Counted from the first letter of the stretch, positions 39,601 to 52,900 are shown. The stretch is 64,000 nt of DNA from Cruorifilaria tuberocauda (GCA_013365365.1 JABVXU010000067.1:124001-188000), one strand, 5' to 3'. Program-made: numbers and translations. Notes: generated from the sequence alone by a model not told the origin.

Positions 39601-40294
39601 TACAATCTCAAAAACGGGGTTATCGGTACTTTTGTAAATTACAATTAAAAATTATTTTCGATTATCAGAGTCATTCTCGCAGCACGATCCATGTCTAAGG
39701 TAATCATGCTTGTTCCGGCAGAGAAAATTAATCATGAGAAGGTACTCATCTCTCTTATTCTAAGTTCTGCAAAATGTTACTTGTTGCTTGGAAATTTTCG
39801 ACATGTTTGATAGAAGTGATTGATATTTTATTTTAGATTAATATTTCCATCAAGCGAGTGCCTCACGGAACAATGTACACACTGTTGAAAACAAAGCAGA
39901 AATTTGATGCGGGCTTAATTTTGGATAAGCGTAAAATCAAAGTACTATTTTCAGATACAAATCCGAACTGCCTTTATTAGTTTAGTCGTCAGAATTTTAG
40001 TTATATCTTTGCAACTTATTTCAGCTGGCTGACGTGCTTGAAGGATCACCAGCATGGGAAGCCGGTATTCGGGCTTCAGTTCCTGCAGTTACACGAGCAG
40101 GCACTACTGCTGCTTGCATCACTTGTGTGGATAATCATGCTTTGAATATATTTTCAGAAGATGATGAAGTTTTCAAGCAAATCGACATTTTACCTTTGTC
40201 CGTATTCACTATTATAGTACAGCCTTATGATTTTGTGAAACTTCTGAAAAAGAGTTTAAAGAAATTGAAAAATATCAGCGATTTCATTCACTGA
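36629..40294 (+). CDS. PH- and PDZ-domain scaffold protein
   Basis: Probably a cortical adaptor: the PH domain would bind phosphoinositides or protein, the PDZ region would bind C-terminal tails. Twelve exons chain in frame: 36629-36712, 36804-36907, 37000-37203, 37461-37609, 37746-37840, 37971-38198, 38422-38522, 38868-39257, 39478-39618, 39669-39741, 39837-39941 and 40025-40294, giving 647 residues. The PH domain is residues 10-150: VHKKGGTLHRKK, YGEGKWVVLCIHNGR, SFMIGFMDCSRDVIELSA, and the closing helix DCDDWIRSTTSALV. The middle has SH3-type runs TPPPLPPRN and the YDAP motif in LLLDYDAPSG. The first PDZ-like unit has ITGWTAMAEKYLAGQLFVGD and ends VIMLVP; the second has GLILDKRKIK then LADVLEGSPAWEAGIRA. 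Junctions around 37610-37746 are the least certain. I cannot name an orthologue. Confidence 0.78.
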
Positions 40295-41205
40295 TTACTT
40301 CGTTGTATTTTCAAATTCGAACACGATCAGTGCATTGATTGCTCACTTTTCCATTTATGTCTTATTTCATATTTCAATTGTAAATGGACTATAACAACCT
40401 TAATAGATGTACAAAGGCTTGAAAAATGTCTCACAGTGGAAGTTGTTATAATTAGCTGTAGTTTCTGGAATATGTTGGCTATTGTTTAATGAAGAATGAT
40501 GCGTTTATTAGTGCTGGAAATCTTACTACATATTTTACTGCATTTAAGCATCGGAGATTTTTTTTACGTTTAAGGATCCAGTTGAGTCACAGTAAAAGTG
40601 GTCCTTATGCAATAATAGGATAAAATTATTTCCGAACAACATCGTTTGCAACATGGACAAAGAATTGGGGATTTGAAAAATATCAGGAAACAAGATTTTC
40701 AGATCTCTCATCTGTCTCCAACCAATTTGTCCCTTCAATCTTCATCACGTGGGAAGTTCTTTACGAAGGAAAAGTATAGGGAGTAATTCCGCTCTTTGTG
40801 GCGGCAATATCTCTACCTCACGAACAGATTTTTTTCGGACCTGCAAGATTATCAGGATGTGTGATGAACTGATGAAATTTGTTGATTCAGGAGTTCGTAT
40901 GAGTGATGCTTATACGTCGTCCATCAGACTTGAGATTATGGAATTTCATAATGATTAAGCTTTTTATCATGCAGAAAGCAGGTAAGTATTCAAGTTGTTA
41001 AAGGCGTTATTTGTTGCTTGTTGTTGCTTATTTCCTATTAATAAGGAGAATTTCGGTCGCGGTGCGATTTCACTGAAAGCTTTAATCATGTTATATCTTT
41101 AACACTGGTCCAGTTTTCGATGCTATCATGGGTAATTGCGTATGTGTTTGCGATTCTTTTCAAATTCGTCTATCCAGATTGGTACATGTTTTAGGGTAAA
41201 AAGTG
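40295..41205 (+). other. Gap with one exon-like open stretch
   Basis: The stop of the PH-PDZ gene is at 40294. A stretch at 40703-40958 follows a good TTTTCAG acceptor and stays open in one frame from about 40749 (SSLRRKSIGSN, later CDELMKFVDSGVRMSDAY). It could be an alternative C-terminal exon of the PH-PDZ gene. The AG at 41193-41194 just before 41206 looks like a spliced-leader acceptor for the next gene. Confidence 0.4.
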
Positions 41206-43723
41206 ATGGCTCATTCGCCGCCATTTACCCCGCCGTCATCACCAAGTTGTAAAGGTGTGCCATCGGCACTCTCATTTCACGGAGTTCATCCTATAGGTAC
41301 GCCCACCGCAAACTGCTTGGCTGATTCCCTTGGAGTTTCGCCGCTTTATCGCCAACAAAGGTAAGATTTCTTAGTTTCATCTAGAAGAGAACTCATCATG
41401 CTCGAGAGTTGAAATGAGAAAATTTTCAAGTTCTCATTCATTTTTTAAAAATAACATGAAGAAGCGCAGTTATTACGATTACTCTGGCTCATTATAAATT
41501 ATCGTCAGGAATACTGATGTTTATGGAACCTCGTAAAAATCATGCTTAATCATACCTTCTTACTTAAATTTGCCTTTTAACTGTAATCTTTCTTCCATCA
41601 TCAATTTGCATGATGGCAAGTATGTTAACATGAGTTTTCTTTCTAAGCATGGGCATGATTTAGGAAATTTTCACTACCAGAAATCTAGTGCGTTATTCTT
41701 TTTAAAATATTTCTTTCTTTTTTTGAAGCTACCCATCGTTTTTAAAATATTTAACATAAATACTAACCCAACTACCAAAAACAGAGTAGTTGTGCGAAAG
41801 TTTCTGTGCGGTATAAAATGAGGTAGAAGGATGTGTGTTACAATCTTAAAACGTATGCAATAGTGGAATATACATACTTGGAATTATTGTTATATATTTT
41901 CGTTATTACTAGTTACATATTTTAGCTCGGTTCGTTGGCAGAATGCAGCACAAATTTATCAAAGTTATCAAAGCAGTCGAACACATAGTCGTGCTCACAG
42001 CCCAGCACCGGATGGATTTCACGAAGCATTCATGTACCCACCAAGTTTGACTCCAGCATTAATATCTGACCATCCTTCCACCGTTCACAACACTTTCGGG
42101 TATGAATTGTGAATTAATCCTCGTAAGTTCGCTCTTCATAGACTTTATTTTTGTTCCGTTTTTACTATCGGAGAAATTATTTGATGCTAGAATTAATTCG
42201 GATTTATTCTAAAATGACATTCTCAGACCACTTTATCCACTGATTATGCTTTAACTTCAGACCCCGTAAATCTACTATCTCATATTTGTTTAATAGAGCG
42301 GTACGCTTATGCTGTCCTGAATGATTCCCACCATTTATACTGTTAAATACTTACCTAATATTTTTAAGTTTTGAGAAAGTTTGAAGTTGAAAAAAAGTCA
42401 CTGACTCCTCAAAATTTCTTCCTTTCATACAGATGTGTTGAACTTTTAAAATAGCACACTTTCACTTTTTTCAGAACACCACTTTCTGTCGTTGAAATAG
42501 GTCGTGCTAATCGCAAACGTCATGCTGAAGCTGGTGATATACTAAATGAGCAAAGTGTTGGTGGCCCTTTAGAATTAGAAGCTATAGCTGCCGTACACGA
42601 ACTCTCAAGTGAAGTGCGCTCAATTGCTGTTTCAGAAATATTGCCGCGAACAGCCGATTTAATTTTTGTAAATATCAAAACCGTTGAAGGTTAGGATTTC
42701 TTTTAGAATTTATTTGTAGTTTTTAGAGCCATAATCGGAAAGAATTTTTCTGCTTTATTGGTTTTTTACTCCAATGATGCTGGCATTCATTGGGCGGAGG
42801 ATTCCGCAGTATGTGTTTCGAAGACAGCCAGTCTCTGGATATATTGTGATGTTCTGAAGTTTTGTTTTTTTATTGACAAAGGTGAACAAAGAAGGAGTTA
42901 TCACTTATGAAGTGGAACGTGTTTGTATTAATTGTTTTCTTTTTTCTCATCACATATTTTGTCAATATATTATTTTCAAATTGTTATTAATGTGAAGGCG
43001 GAAATTCATCAAGTTCATTTTTTTATTTCTGAACTCATTGCTAAACAGGTCACCCTTATACGTTAGAATTAACAATGAAAGGATGGCGGATTGCATCGCT
43101 GCAATGTGATAGTATGAATGGAGATTATAAACGGGTATTGTGTTATTTTATTGGTTTTTCAAACTATTTTCTTTAAATTATTTGTTTTTCAAGAAACATC
43201 TCTTCATCTTTTGAATATTTTCATATGTTAACTTGAAATTTTGTATCAAATATTTAATCAAACATCTAGCCGCTGTTAAAATATGTTCTCTTTTTGCAGG
43301 TTGAGTTACATGCGAAATATTATGACAATGCTAGGCAACTTCTTGAAGAGATTTCACCGGGACATTCGCAATACTTTACTAAATGTTTGATTGAGAAGCT
43401 AACTCAACTTCATATGTGGCGGAAAGCCCAGGTATGTTTTTATCAGAAAATGGAAAATTTATCATGTTGATGCTTTGTTAACCGTTAACATTGCGAGTTT
43501 TGAATTACCGTTTTTGCATGATGAATTTGCAGATTATCTGGCTGTGATTGAGAGGGTTTTATATTTGTTTTTTCTTTAGGAAGAAATGGAAGACGTGGAT
43601 GTGGATTTACTTGACAAACATACAGACATCGCTTCAACGAGTTCCAAAAAGGGAACAAAAGAAAATGACGATTTATCAGATGAAGGTCTTATGTTCACTG
43701 TTGAGAACAGTAGTAATAGATGA
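41206..43723 (+). CDS. GSKIP-domain (GSK3-interacting) protein
   Basis: GSKIP domains bind GSK3 beta, and in mammals also PKA, and restrain GSK3 in Wnt signalling. Six exons chain in frame: 41206-41360, 41926-42099, 42475-42689, 43049-43134, 43300-43431 and 43580-43723, giving 301 residues. The GSKIP domain is about residues 130-260: LELEAIAAVHELSSEVR, ILPRTADLIFVNIKTVEG, YTLELTMKGWRIASLQCD, ELHAKYYDNARQLLEEISP and the closing FTKCLIEKLTQL. The N-terminal 110 residues are proline and serine-rich (SPPFTPPSSPSCKG) and look disordered; the C-terminal tail is acidic (EEMEDVDVDLLD). Human GSKIP is a single short domain of about 139 residues, so the flanking tails are extra here. The start ATG lies 11 bases after a TTTTAG acceptor, consistent with trans-splicing. 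Confidence 0.87.
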
Positions 43724-46700
43724 TTGTTCTATTGCCTACCTTTCTTCATAAACATTATATTTTTTTAATTTTGAGATTAACATAATATCATAGCTATTAG
43801 TAGTGGTCTTCAGTTACTCTGGAATTTTATTCAGAGCAGAAGCAGTAAAACCGAGCAAAAGTAGGTAGCTTTCATCATCTTGCATATCTTTTGGTGACTA
43901 TCAAAATATGGGAAAATAGCAATATAAAGATCGTACACTTTTATTGCTTCCACACAATGAATATAACTAGACATTTGAGAAACTCTTTTTCGGCTTTACG
44001 TCTGCGCTCCACGTAATCAGTCGCATTGTTAGTAATGCACTCTTTTTTGTATTGGATATGCTCATTTTTTAACGATCCCAGCGCATTTGTATGATGAAAT
44101 TTAGATTATTAATCAAGAGGCAGTTCTTTACCTTCATTACATATCTCTGCTAACAGTAATTCCTTGATAAAAAGCCATGAAAAACCTTATTGGAGGACAT
44201 ATGTGGAGTTAAATTTCCAGTCATCTTATCGTTCATTCAAGTTTCGATTCTCACCAAGTCTATCTAAGTTATCGCCTTCAGCTTACGCTTTGATGCGTTT
44301 GATAATATTGCTCACTCCATCCGCCTTTTCCAATTATCTCTACTCTATTTTTTCTTGTTGAGAGTTGCTTTCAATGGAGGAAAGAAAGATAAAGGTAAAA
44401 GATAATTTGCTTATTTGATAAATCTCTCTTTAATATCCTCTCATTTGCGTGGTTGTGTTTTTGAAACCATGCTCTGGAACTAGAACGCTGTTTGTCCTGT
44501 AATGTATTTAAGATAGGTAAATAAGCGATTAGCATTGAAATTTATTTAGAATCTTTTTGGGTTACAAATACATTTTCTTTTTTAATATTTCAGATTATGC
44601 TTCTCTTTGCAGACTTACGTTCCGTTAGTATTGTTAGTTTATTTCGTATTTTAATCTATTAGGGGCGATTTTTTTGCTCTTGTACTTATAGATGGAAAGT
44701 TAACGAAGTGACTGGTATTTTTTAAAAATATCTTTTAAGGCAGGCAAGTTGAAATAAAGTTGATTTTATTTTGAATTCTGATCTTACGATATAGTAGCAC
44801 TTCAAGTAAGACTTTAATTCTAAAAAATACTTGTATGAAATAAATTTGGAGAAAATTCAATTAAAACAATCAGCTTCAGCATTTAATTTATTCAAAACTA
44901 ATATTTTATAAAAATCTCTCCATAATTTTGCCCTAGCTTTTTGTTAAGGTTAAAAAATGTTTTAAAATTTGAGGTTTATTCGGAAAATTGATAGCTGCCA
45001 CATTATTTTTCCGTCTTCCATAACTTGTTTAATCAAATTTGTTTTGGTGTGTTTTATATTATATAACCTATTGGGTGGTCATTTATTCACTACGGAGTGC
45101 AAGTGTTTCGTTGTTTTCTAATTTTTGAATGAAATTGAAGTATTTCAGCTGCATTAATCAGACCTCGATTTCTAGCTGAAGTTTTTTGCGAAGTGTTTTA
45201 AAACTTCGCAGCCGCTATATTTTTTCGTTCTCCATGACTTGTTTCATACAATTTTTATTTGATGTATATTAAATCATGTAGCCTGTTAAAATACAGTATA
45301 TTTATGATAGCTGGATTTTACAATTTTAAAAAAAAAAAGAACTCTAGTTTCTGGGTGTGTTAAATTTGACTGAAAAATAATCTACTTATTCAGCACAATC
45401 TGAACATTTTTCCGACCTGTACTTAATTTTTTGCTAGCATCAAACATCAAACAGTTTACTCTTTATTTATGATAAGGAATTCATTCGATGATATTGTGGT
45501 CGAAAACAGTACATAAAAATAGATAAGAAAAGTTGGCCTTGAGTTTTTAAAAATTAATTGAAATGAGCGCGGAAGATAACTCGACATAACAAGCGCCATT
45601 CCTCTTATTATCATCGTAAGAAGCGACGGGTGAAGTTTGTTATTTTATGATAAAGTTTTGTTAATTTCTTTAGTGTACTGTGGATGTTTTCTGCAATGCA
45701 GCAGCTTCCTCTGGATAAGTAAAATTTATGCACAACTACTTCCTGTAGTCTGGCCTTGTTTGCAAGTTAAGTTTCCTCCAATATAATTAAAAATACTTTT
45801 CCGAAAGCAGAATTTAAGCTCTAATATTCGTTGAATTGGTTTTTCAAATTCAAAGCGAGTATTTTTTAATTTTGCGGTATTGAAAAACACATGAATTAAG
45901 CACTCGAAATTTCTCTTCTAGTTTGGTTATTTCAAATTTGGTTTCAGCTCATAAATACTCAGTCTTTTCGTTTTATTTTCTCCTGAAATTTCCCATACAA
46001 TCGATAAAGATCTACGAATACTTGAAAACTTCAAATTGAAATAAATGCATACGAATATGGAATAATCGAACACAATTATCTAAACATACAAATAATCACA
46101 TTTGCTGTGAATGTTGGCCGGAGTTTGGTACTCTAATAAATGGAGCCGGTTCGTTTAGAAATTTCCAAAACCAGTATTTTCCTCGTTTGAAAAAAGATAG
46201 TACAGGACCTATTTTTTTTTTTCATCACATTTTTGATAAGATGTAGAGTAGAATTGAAAAGATCAAAGATGGGAATAATATCGTCCTTTTTTCCTTTACC
46301 GAATTGTTGAAGCAAAGATTTAAAAAGGACAGGATTTCTAAATTTCAAGGTGCAAGAAGAAAGGCGGGGAACAATGCATCGATCAGTAATGTGTGGTTTT
46401 AATGTACTGAATGATTATTTTAGACGCGCGACATATCGACGCCTTTTTATAAATGGTTTGACATCTGCATGAATCTCATGCTAGAGACAACGAGTGACTG
46501 GGACTTTTTTTACGCTTTTCCTCTTCGCGGTCGTTTGTTACAACTATGCTAGTTTCAATTTGAAATTTTCCATTGCTTTGAGCATATTTTAATTGAATAT
46601 CTTATTTAAAAGCTTAACTTTAAGTTAAGTAGAAAGCACGCTTTGTTAAAAAAGCGAACCAATCGGTGCAAGTGGGTCAAGGCTAAATGAATTTATTTAT

Positions 46701-47652
46701 GGATGTTTTCTTCAAGTAGTTTTTTTATTAAATGTTCGAGGATGTCTGAAAACGATTTTTGAGATTCAAGAAGAAATTTGCTCAATTTCTTTAAAAATTT
46801 GGTGCGTTTGAAGTGAATTCAAATAATGATTAGATGAAAGTAAATATGATTTAGTGATAACAGTGGTAACGTTGGTATGGCAACTAGCAACACTTAAAAT
46901 AATAATAGGGAAGTAGTTTCATGCAGTTCAAATTATTTGAATTTCATGCAAAACCAGAAATTTTGCAAGAGCAGTATCTAGAGTGGGGATTGAAGTGCAA
47001 GACTAGTTTCAAATTTATGCTCAAAATTTCATGTATAGAAAAAATGCAGCATTCCTGATGAGTGCGTTTGCCAAATAATAGAAAAATTTCTCATAGTTTT
47101 TCATAGAAAAAATAAAACGTTGGTATGATGATTTCACCTCATCTTATAGGATATAGTCATAGACTGTTTCAGATAATATGGCATGTGAGAAACTTCATCA
47201 ACAAATACTGGTCAGTTTAAAATTTGTCTTACAGTATATTTTATGTGTATTGTTCCGAGATTTGCCTCGAATGGTCACAATGAAAAGGAAATCAATAACC
47301 GATCAGGTTTTGTTTTCTAGTTCTTGCTGAGAATTTTGAGCATATTCAAAACATTTTCTTCACTATAGAAATTCGGAAGATATGGCTTAACTTCATGAAC
47401 ATCCGTACAATACAAATCAGCGTCAATAGGCTACGAAATAATGAATTATATACTTACATTATATATAGAATTATATAGAATCATATACTTACATACCTAC
47501 AAACTACAGTCAGATGATAACAGCGGTGGCAATGCGTTACTTTAGTCCTGATTTAATTTCCTGTAAATTGAACCATAAATTCTAAGTTATATAGAAAAAC
47601 AAGGATTCATGAGCACTTAATTATCTCAAAAAAACTGCACAGTAAATCATGA
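43724..47652. other. 3.9 kb gene-poor gap
   Basis: Left end holds the 3' UTR of the GSKIP-domain gene. The rest is AT-rich with no recognised exon on either strand. It contains a degenerate internal duplication at 44956-45284 and a short direct repeat of TATACTTACAT near 47449 and 47487. Confidence 0.55.
44956..45284. repeat. Degenerate direct duplication, two copies of about 100-115 bases
   Basis: The left copy, about 44956-45072, and the right copy, about 45190-45284, share the ordered blocks GTTTTAAAA, GCxGCxAxATTxTTTxCGTxxTCCATxACTTGTTT and ATTATATAACCT/ATCATGTAGCCT. The offset is about 225 bases with many substitutions, so the event is old. Its source is unknown. Confidence 0.6.
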
Positions 47653-49929
47653 AAATTATTCACTTTGCTTTCGGTGGTTGCTATCACCGGAGGTGCATCG
47701 GGAATTGGTAAAGGACTGGCGCAGAAAATTGCATTAGAAGAGAATGCCATCGTCTGCATTTTAGATATCAATCAGGTAATATTTCATTCGGTAGTTTATT
47801 GAAAATTATGAATTTGCATATTCCACTTCAGAAAGTTCATAATTCATAGTTATATTTAGAATAAATTTACAAAAAAGAATTTTCCGACACTTACGAACGA
47901 AACAGGAACGATAAAATTGCTGGTAAAAAATCACTTTGTCATGTTGATTGCGGAAGAAGCGCATTATTTCAGTGAACAAGAGAATTTGTGCTGAAATTAT
48001 ACGATCGGAATTAAATTACTAAATTAAAGAGATTATTTGTTACACAGTTAGACAAGTCTGTATGAGTACGCAAATTTTTTAAGAATTTGTTAGCTTCATT
48101 CCTAATAAAAAATCTAATTTCATAGGAAGAAGGAATCCGAACTGTGTCACAAATTATTGAAAGTGGTGGAAGAGCATATTTTTTCTTATGTAATGTTGCA
48201 AAATCGGATGAAATAAAACTGTGCGCACAACAAATATTCAATGATACAAAAATTGGTATGTCAGCCTTTGTACTAACAGTTGTCCTTTTATTCTTTCTTA
48301 TTAAAAACGCTTCTATTGGATGTTATATTTGTAGTCATATCTAGAAAAACAAAAATTTGGGTTAAAGTTTCAAAAAAAGTAGCGTACTGTAAAAGGAAGT
48401 GCTTCGCTAAAGCTTTTTTTATTGTTCATATGTGTTACCCTGCATATAAGCTATTCAACTGTTTATCTTAATAATTTTGCAAAGCTGAAATTGCATTTTG
48501 AAAATTTATGTATGCCAAAGCTTTGAAAACATGACTAGATGGATTTCCGGTAATTCTTTATTAATATGAAATTGGAATATTTCTTCGTGAATTGTAATAC
48601 AAAACATGGAATAGAAGAAAGAATGTTTTTTCACTTTATTTGCATAAAAAACGAACAGAATATCGCTTACAAAATCTTTAGGTGGCATTGATATCTTAGT
48701 TTGTAATGCATCAATACTCAGAATCGGCAAATTTATTGATTTAGATGATAAGGATTATCAAGATACAGTGAACGTCAACATTCTCGGTTACATTTATGTT
48801 AGTTTCAATAATTCAAATTTTTCCCCATCTTATTTTCGAATTTCGAAAATATTTCCTCTTACCGGGATCAGTTTTCTGTTACATTCAAAATGGTGTCAAA
48901 ACAGATTCATTTGTCTACCGGCTTTCTCTCATTTTAAACGACTAAAGGTTTAGACAATGAGAGCCTTTTTACCACATATGATGGATCGGAATCACGGACA
49001 AATTGTCGCTATCGGATCGATTTGTAGCCATTATGGAGATTATCTTGGAACTGCTTATTGGTAGGTTCACCTCAGTCTTTAGACGAAAATCTCAGAAAAC
49101 ATGACAATATTCCATATCTATTTTCTCAGTGATTGCATTTTTATTTTTAGGAGTAATATTAAAAATATACGTATATCTAAGAAATATTTGATGAACAAAA
49201 CCAAATCTAAAATAAAATCTTTGTATAATAGTTGTACTTTCATTTTTTAAAAACTGTTTTCTATTATTCTCATCAACTAATTATTGTTTATGACATAACT
49301 GCAGCACAGCAAAATTCGCAATACGCGGATTAATGGAAACACTTCAAATGGAACTTTATGAAGAGAAAAAGAATGGTGTGGTGCTGACTACTATTTATCC
49401 ATACTTTGTTGATACAGCACTTATTTCAAATAATATGACAGAACCGTTCAGCACGTGAGTTTTTCCTTTTATTACAATATTCTTCAAACGCCGAATTTCA
49501 TCATGTAAGATTCTCATTAAATTTCTGATTTATTTCGAGCAAGCATTAATAGTTTCCATTGATTCGAACTTATTAAGAATTTTGTTTTATTATTAAAGAT
49601 ACTAAGTTCTAATGCTAACTTTTACGAATCAGTTTTATTCCTTTATATATCTTTTGAAATATTGAAGATTTTACGATGTAATACCACTGGATAAATGCGT
49701 TGAAGAAATTTTGGACGCAATTCTAAAGGAACGAATGTATTATTTTATACCACAATCTCTAGCATTCTTATGTAATGCTGCTAAATGGTTTGTGAAAACT
49801 ATAATAAACAAAGCTAACATTATATCATACTCTAATTGTCAAAAAATTTCAAATCTAATCAGTTTATCTATTCCGGACCTATTGGATATTCCGCATAACT
49901 TTATTTTTTGGCTTTCTCATAAGGTCTGA
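47653..49929 (+). CDS. Short-chain dehydrogenase/reductase, SDR16C (retinol dehydrogenase-like) type, 5' end unresolved
   Basis: NAD(P)-dependent oxidoreductase; relatives act on retinol or hydroxysteroids at the ER or lipid droplets. Six exons chain in frame: 47653-47775, 48126-48255, 48682-48797, 48954-49060, 49305-49454 and 49668-49929, giving about 295 residues. The cofactor motif is VVAITGGASGIGKG, the NAG-like motif is VCNASIL, and the catalytic triad is Ser in IGSICSH with YCTAK thirteen residues later. The tail KCVEEILDAILKERMYYFIP resembles SDR16C members and ends with helical hydrophobic segments. Oddity: the frame of the cofactor motif has a TGA at 47650-47652 and no AG acceptor or ATG between it and the motif. 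The nearby ATG at 47649 is in another frame (MKIIHFAF). Either a one-base change disrupts the true start, a TTG start is used, or the first exon is unusual. Confidence 0.85.
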
Positions 49930-52900
49930 TCTTTCCAAAAAAAAATTATTAAAAAGAAGTAGAGCTGTTATGTCCATTAATTATCTTAAATCTAAAGAAC
50001 ATCTAGCATAAGGTATAAAAATCCTTTCCTTTGTTTAACTGAATTTTGCACTTTTACGAAAAGTTATGTCAGTAGTCATTTTAGCTATACAACGAAATAC
50101 TCAATGCCATATATAAGGCGACTGGTCAACTGCAGATATCAAACTCTCAATAAAACAGAAGGCAATGAAGTACATGAAGTACAGGTGAATGTGAAATAGT
50201 GGTTGATAATAATGAAACAGAATGGCGTCTAAATATTCCAATAGCTGATAAAAAACGACTGAATCGTTTTTTTTTATTAATTTGCTTAAATTTCTGTCTC
50301 TATAATATCACTTACGCTGTTTTGTTGGCCACAAAGTTCCTCCTACAAATTGTGAAAATTGGAACTTTTTACAATTTGATTACTCACTGTACGACCATGT
50401 TCGATTGTGATCAGTCGCTTCATCAGCTGAAAACAATCTCTAATGAATAAATGAAACTTTCCGGTGAGTATATTTGTGAGATACAGTACTACTCGGAATA
50501 AATTTTGGTCGTAAATATTAAAAAAATTGTGATTCCAATTGTATAAATACAAAATTTGAATTTCACAAGATTTTTAAAAGAAAAAAGTTTGATTTCTATT
50601 ATTCCAAAATCAAGCATATGAAAAGAAACCAACTATTACGGTGACCGCAATTGTGAGTTAATCAACATTTACAATTCTGGAATTTAAATTATTAGTAGTG
50701 CATCAGTTCTGCCGAGAGTTCTAAAGATGTAACTCGCGTGTTAGTAATTGAGTAAATAAATTTTATCACGCAAGGCAATGTAGCTATGAATATACATTGG
50801 CCTTACCACACGAAATATTAGAAAATAAGAAAGAAATAACTATAATAATGCATGAAATATATCAATTAATCAATTGTGAGCGCAATTTTAAGATATTTTT
50901 ACTGTTCGTTCAATTGCTTATCTCTTTTTAAATTTAGAGCCTATATCTTCTATTGATATTTTTAAATTTCTAGCAAAGAGATAATGGGTGAAACGATTAA
51001 AACACTGATTTATTTTGTTAAAACACGAAATGTAATACGAACAAATTAAAGGAGAAAGAAATGCATTTCTTAATCAACTGTGAGTGATTTCTTAAGACAA
51101 CAACTAACAATTAGAATGAATTCAATAAACAAAAGCAGTGCAAGAGGGGAAGACAAAATACCAAAAAATCCTTAATATGTCCAGCACGGAGAAAATTTTA
51201 CAATTTTAATTTTTTTTTGGCTGTCAATATATTTCTTTTCTTCATAGTTATCAGTTTATAAATTTATAGTACCATAAGGAGCAGTACAAGATAAAGAGTT
51301 ATAAGCCATGTGTATTGTGACTGCTAACAATCGCATCTTACGCTACTCTGAAGAAATCTTTTAAAGTCAACAATCCATGATCCGTAACTTTCTTTCATCA
51401 AATCAACAAATGAATTATATTTAATTGAGTCAGATGTCGTTTTTAGTGGGTACGAGTCAGAATTTCAAACTCTTTTATCTAGTGGAAGATATTCAAATTG
51501 GTTTGAATTTTGCTGGTAATAAACACATGTTATTTTATGGCTAATTTTAAAGCAGTGGCATAAAATTTTTCATCTATAAGGATAGTTTAACTGTACAAAT
51601 CATAAATCTCTAAACGCCAATCGAATCAAAGGCGACAATATATTAAACCTAGATAAGAAGTATGAAGCGTTGTTAATTGTGCCGATTCTGTTTTATTTGT
51701 TTCAGAAATTTCGCATCATCATCAACAAGCTCAATGTTTTAAAGGATGAAAAAAATTCAAATCGACGTGAGGAATTTGTTGAACTAAAAGAGAAATTTAT
51801 AACAATGAACAGAGAGAATGATGAAACAGTCAAAAGATGAAAAATGCGCCTCTAATGACTAATGTACACTTCGACCGTTGTTCCTTAATTAATTTTGTTA
51901 ATTTTTTTTATATTTCACAACAATAAGACTTTAGATCTGAAAACATTGAATATGCACAATTCTCGGAATTATCATCACGTTTGATCTAGTTTCTCATACA
52001 TACATTCAAAATCCAAACAAAATCAGACGATAACCTTAAATAATGCCGTTTACAGTACCTAAATAATTGGAAAAATGGAAAGCGCTCTGAAGGTACAATT
52101 TAAGCTCAAAATTCAATATGAAATCAAATTAATCATTATACCAGTCAAATTCTTAAAATACTAATGCTAATCTTCTCGTTTCTGAAGGGAAACTACTGTC
52201 GATTTTTATCAAATTTAATTTTTTGAGAGTGATGAAGCAATAGAAGAGTGGGTAAGTGAAAAACTGATTAAAAAAATGGAAGTGGACATGAAAAAAAGGA
52301 TAAGGGCGCTAAAGCCAATGATAAATAATGAAAGTGCAAAGATTGAGATATGATAGAACGAAAAAATGAACTGCAGTTTTCCTAATTTGATTTTGCACAG
52401 ATTTGTCGCTTTTGTTAATTGTTGAAATAGAATACTTTATTCTCTTAAACAAATGAAAAAAAAGAAATTTATTAAAGAAGTATAATTTATTGATGATCTA
52501 GAACTGATTAATTTTAGAACTATAACTGGGATTGCTTATCGAATAATTGAAATGATCGGAATGAAAGAGAAAAGAAAAGAAGGAAAAATGAAGCTAAAAG
52601 AAAACTTAAAAGATGAACATATTTAAATATATAGTTAGCTATTGCCACATTCAAGATAATTTGAAATTTCGATGAAATCCCTTAATATTTCATATTGTTG
52701 TTATCTAAAGCATAGTTCACAGTGCTTTTTCGCATATTCTCCTGTTTATTTTCTCTACCTTCCCTCCTCCAATCTTAACAATTTTAGGTAAAAATTAATA
52801 AAACAACTTATTAATTTTTCAATGCCACCATTGTGAACAGGCCACAACATCACCTTATCTCTAAAATTTTTAAAATGTCTCGTGCAAAAATTTCTTTGTT

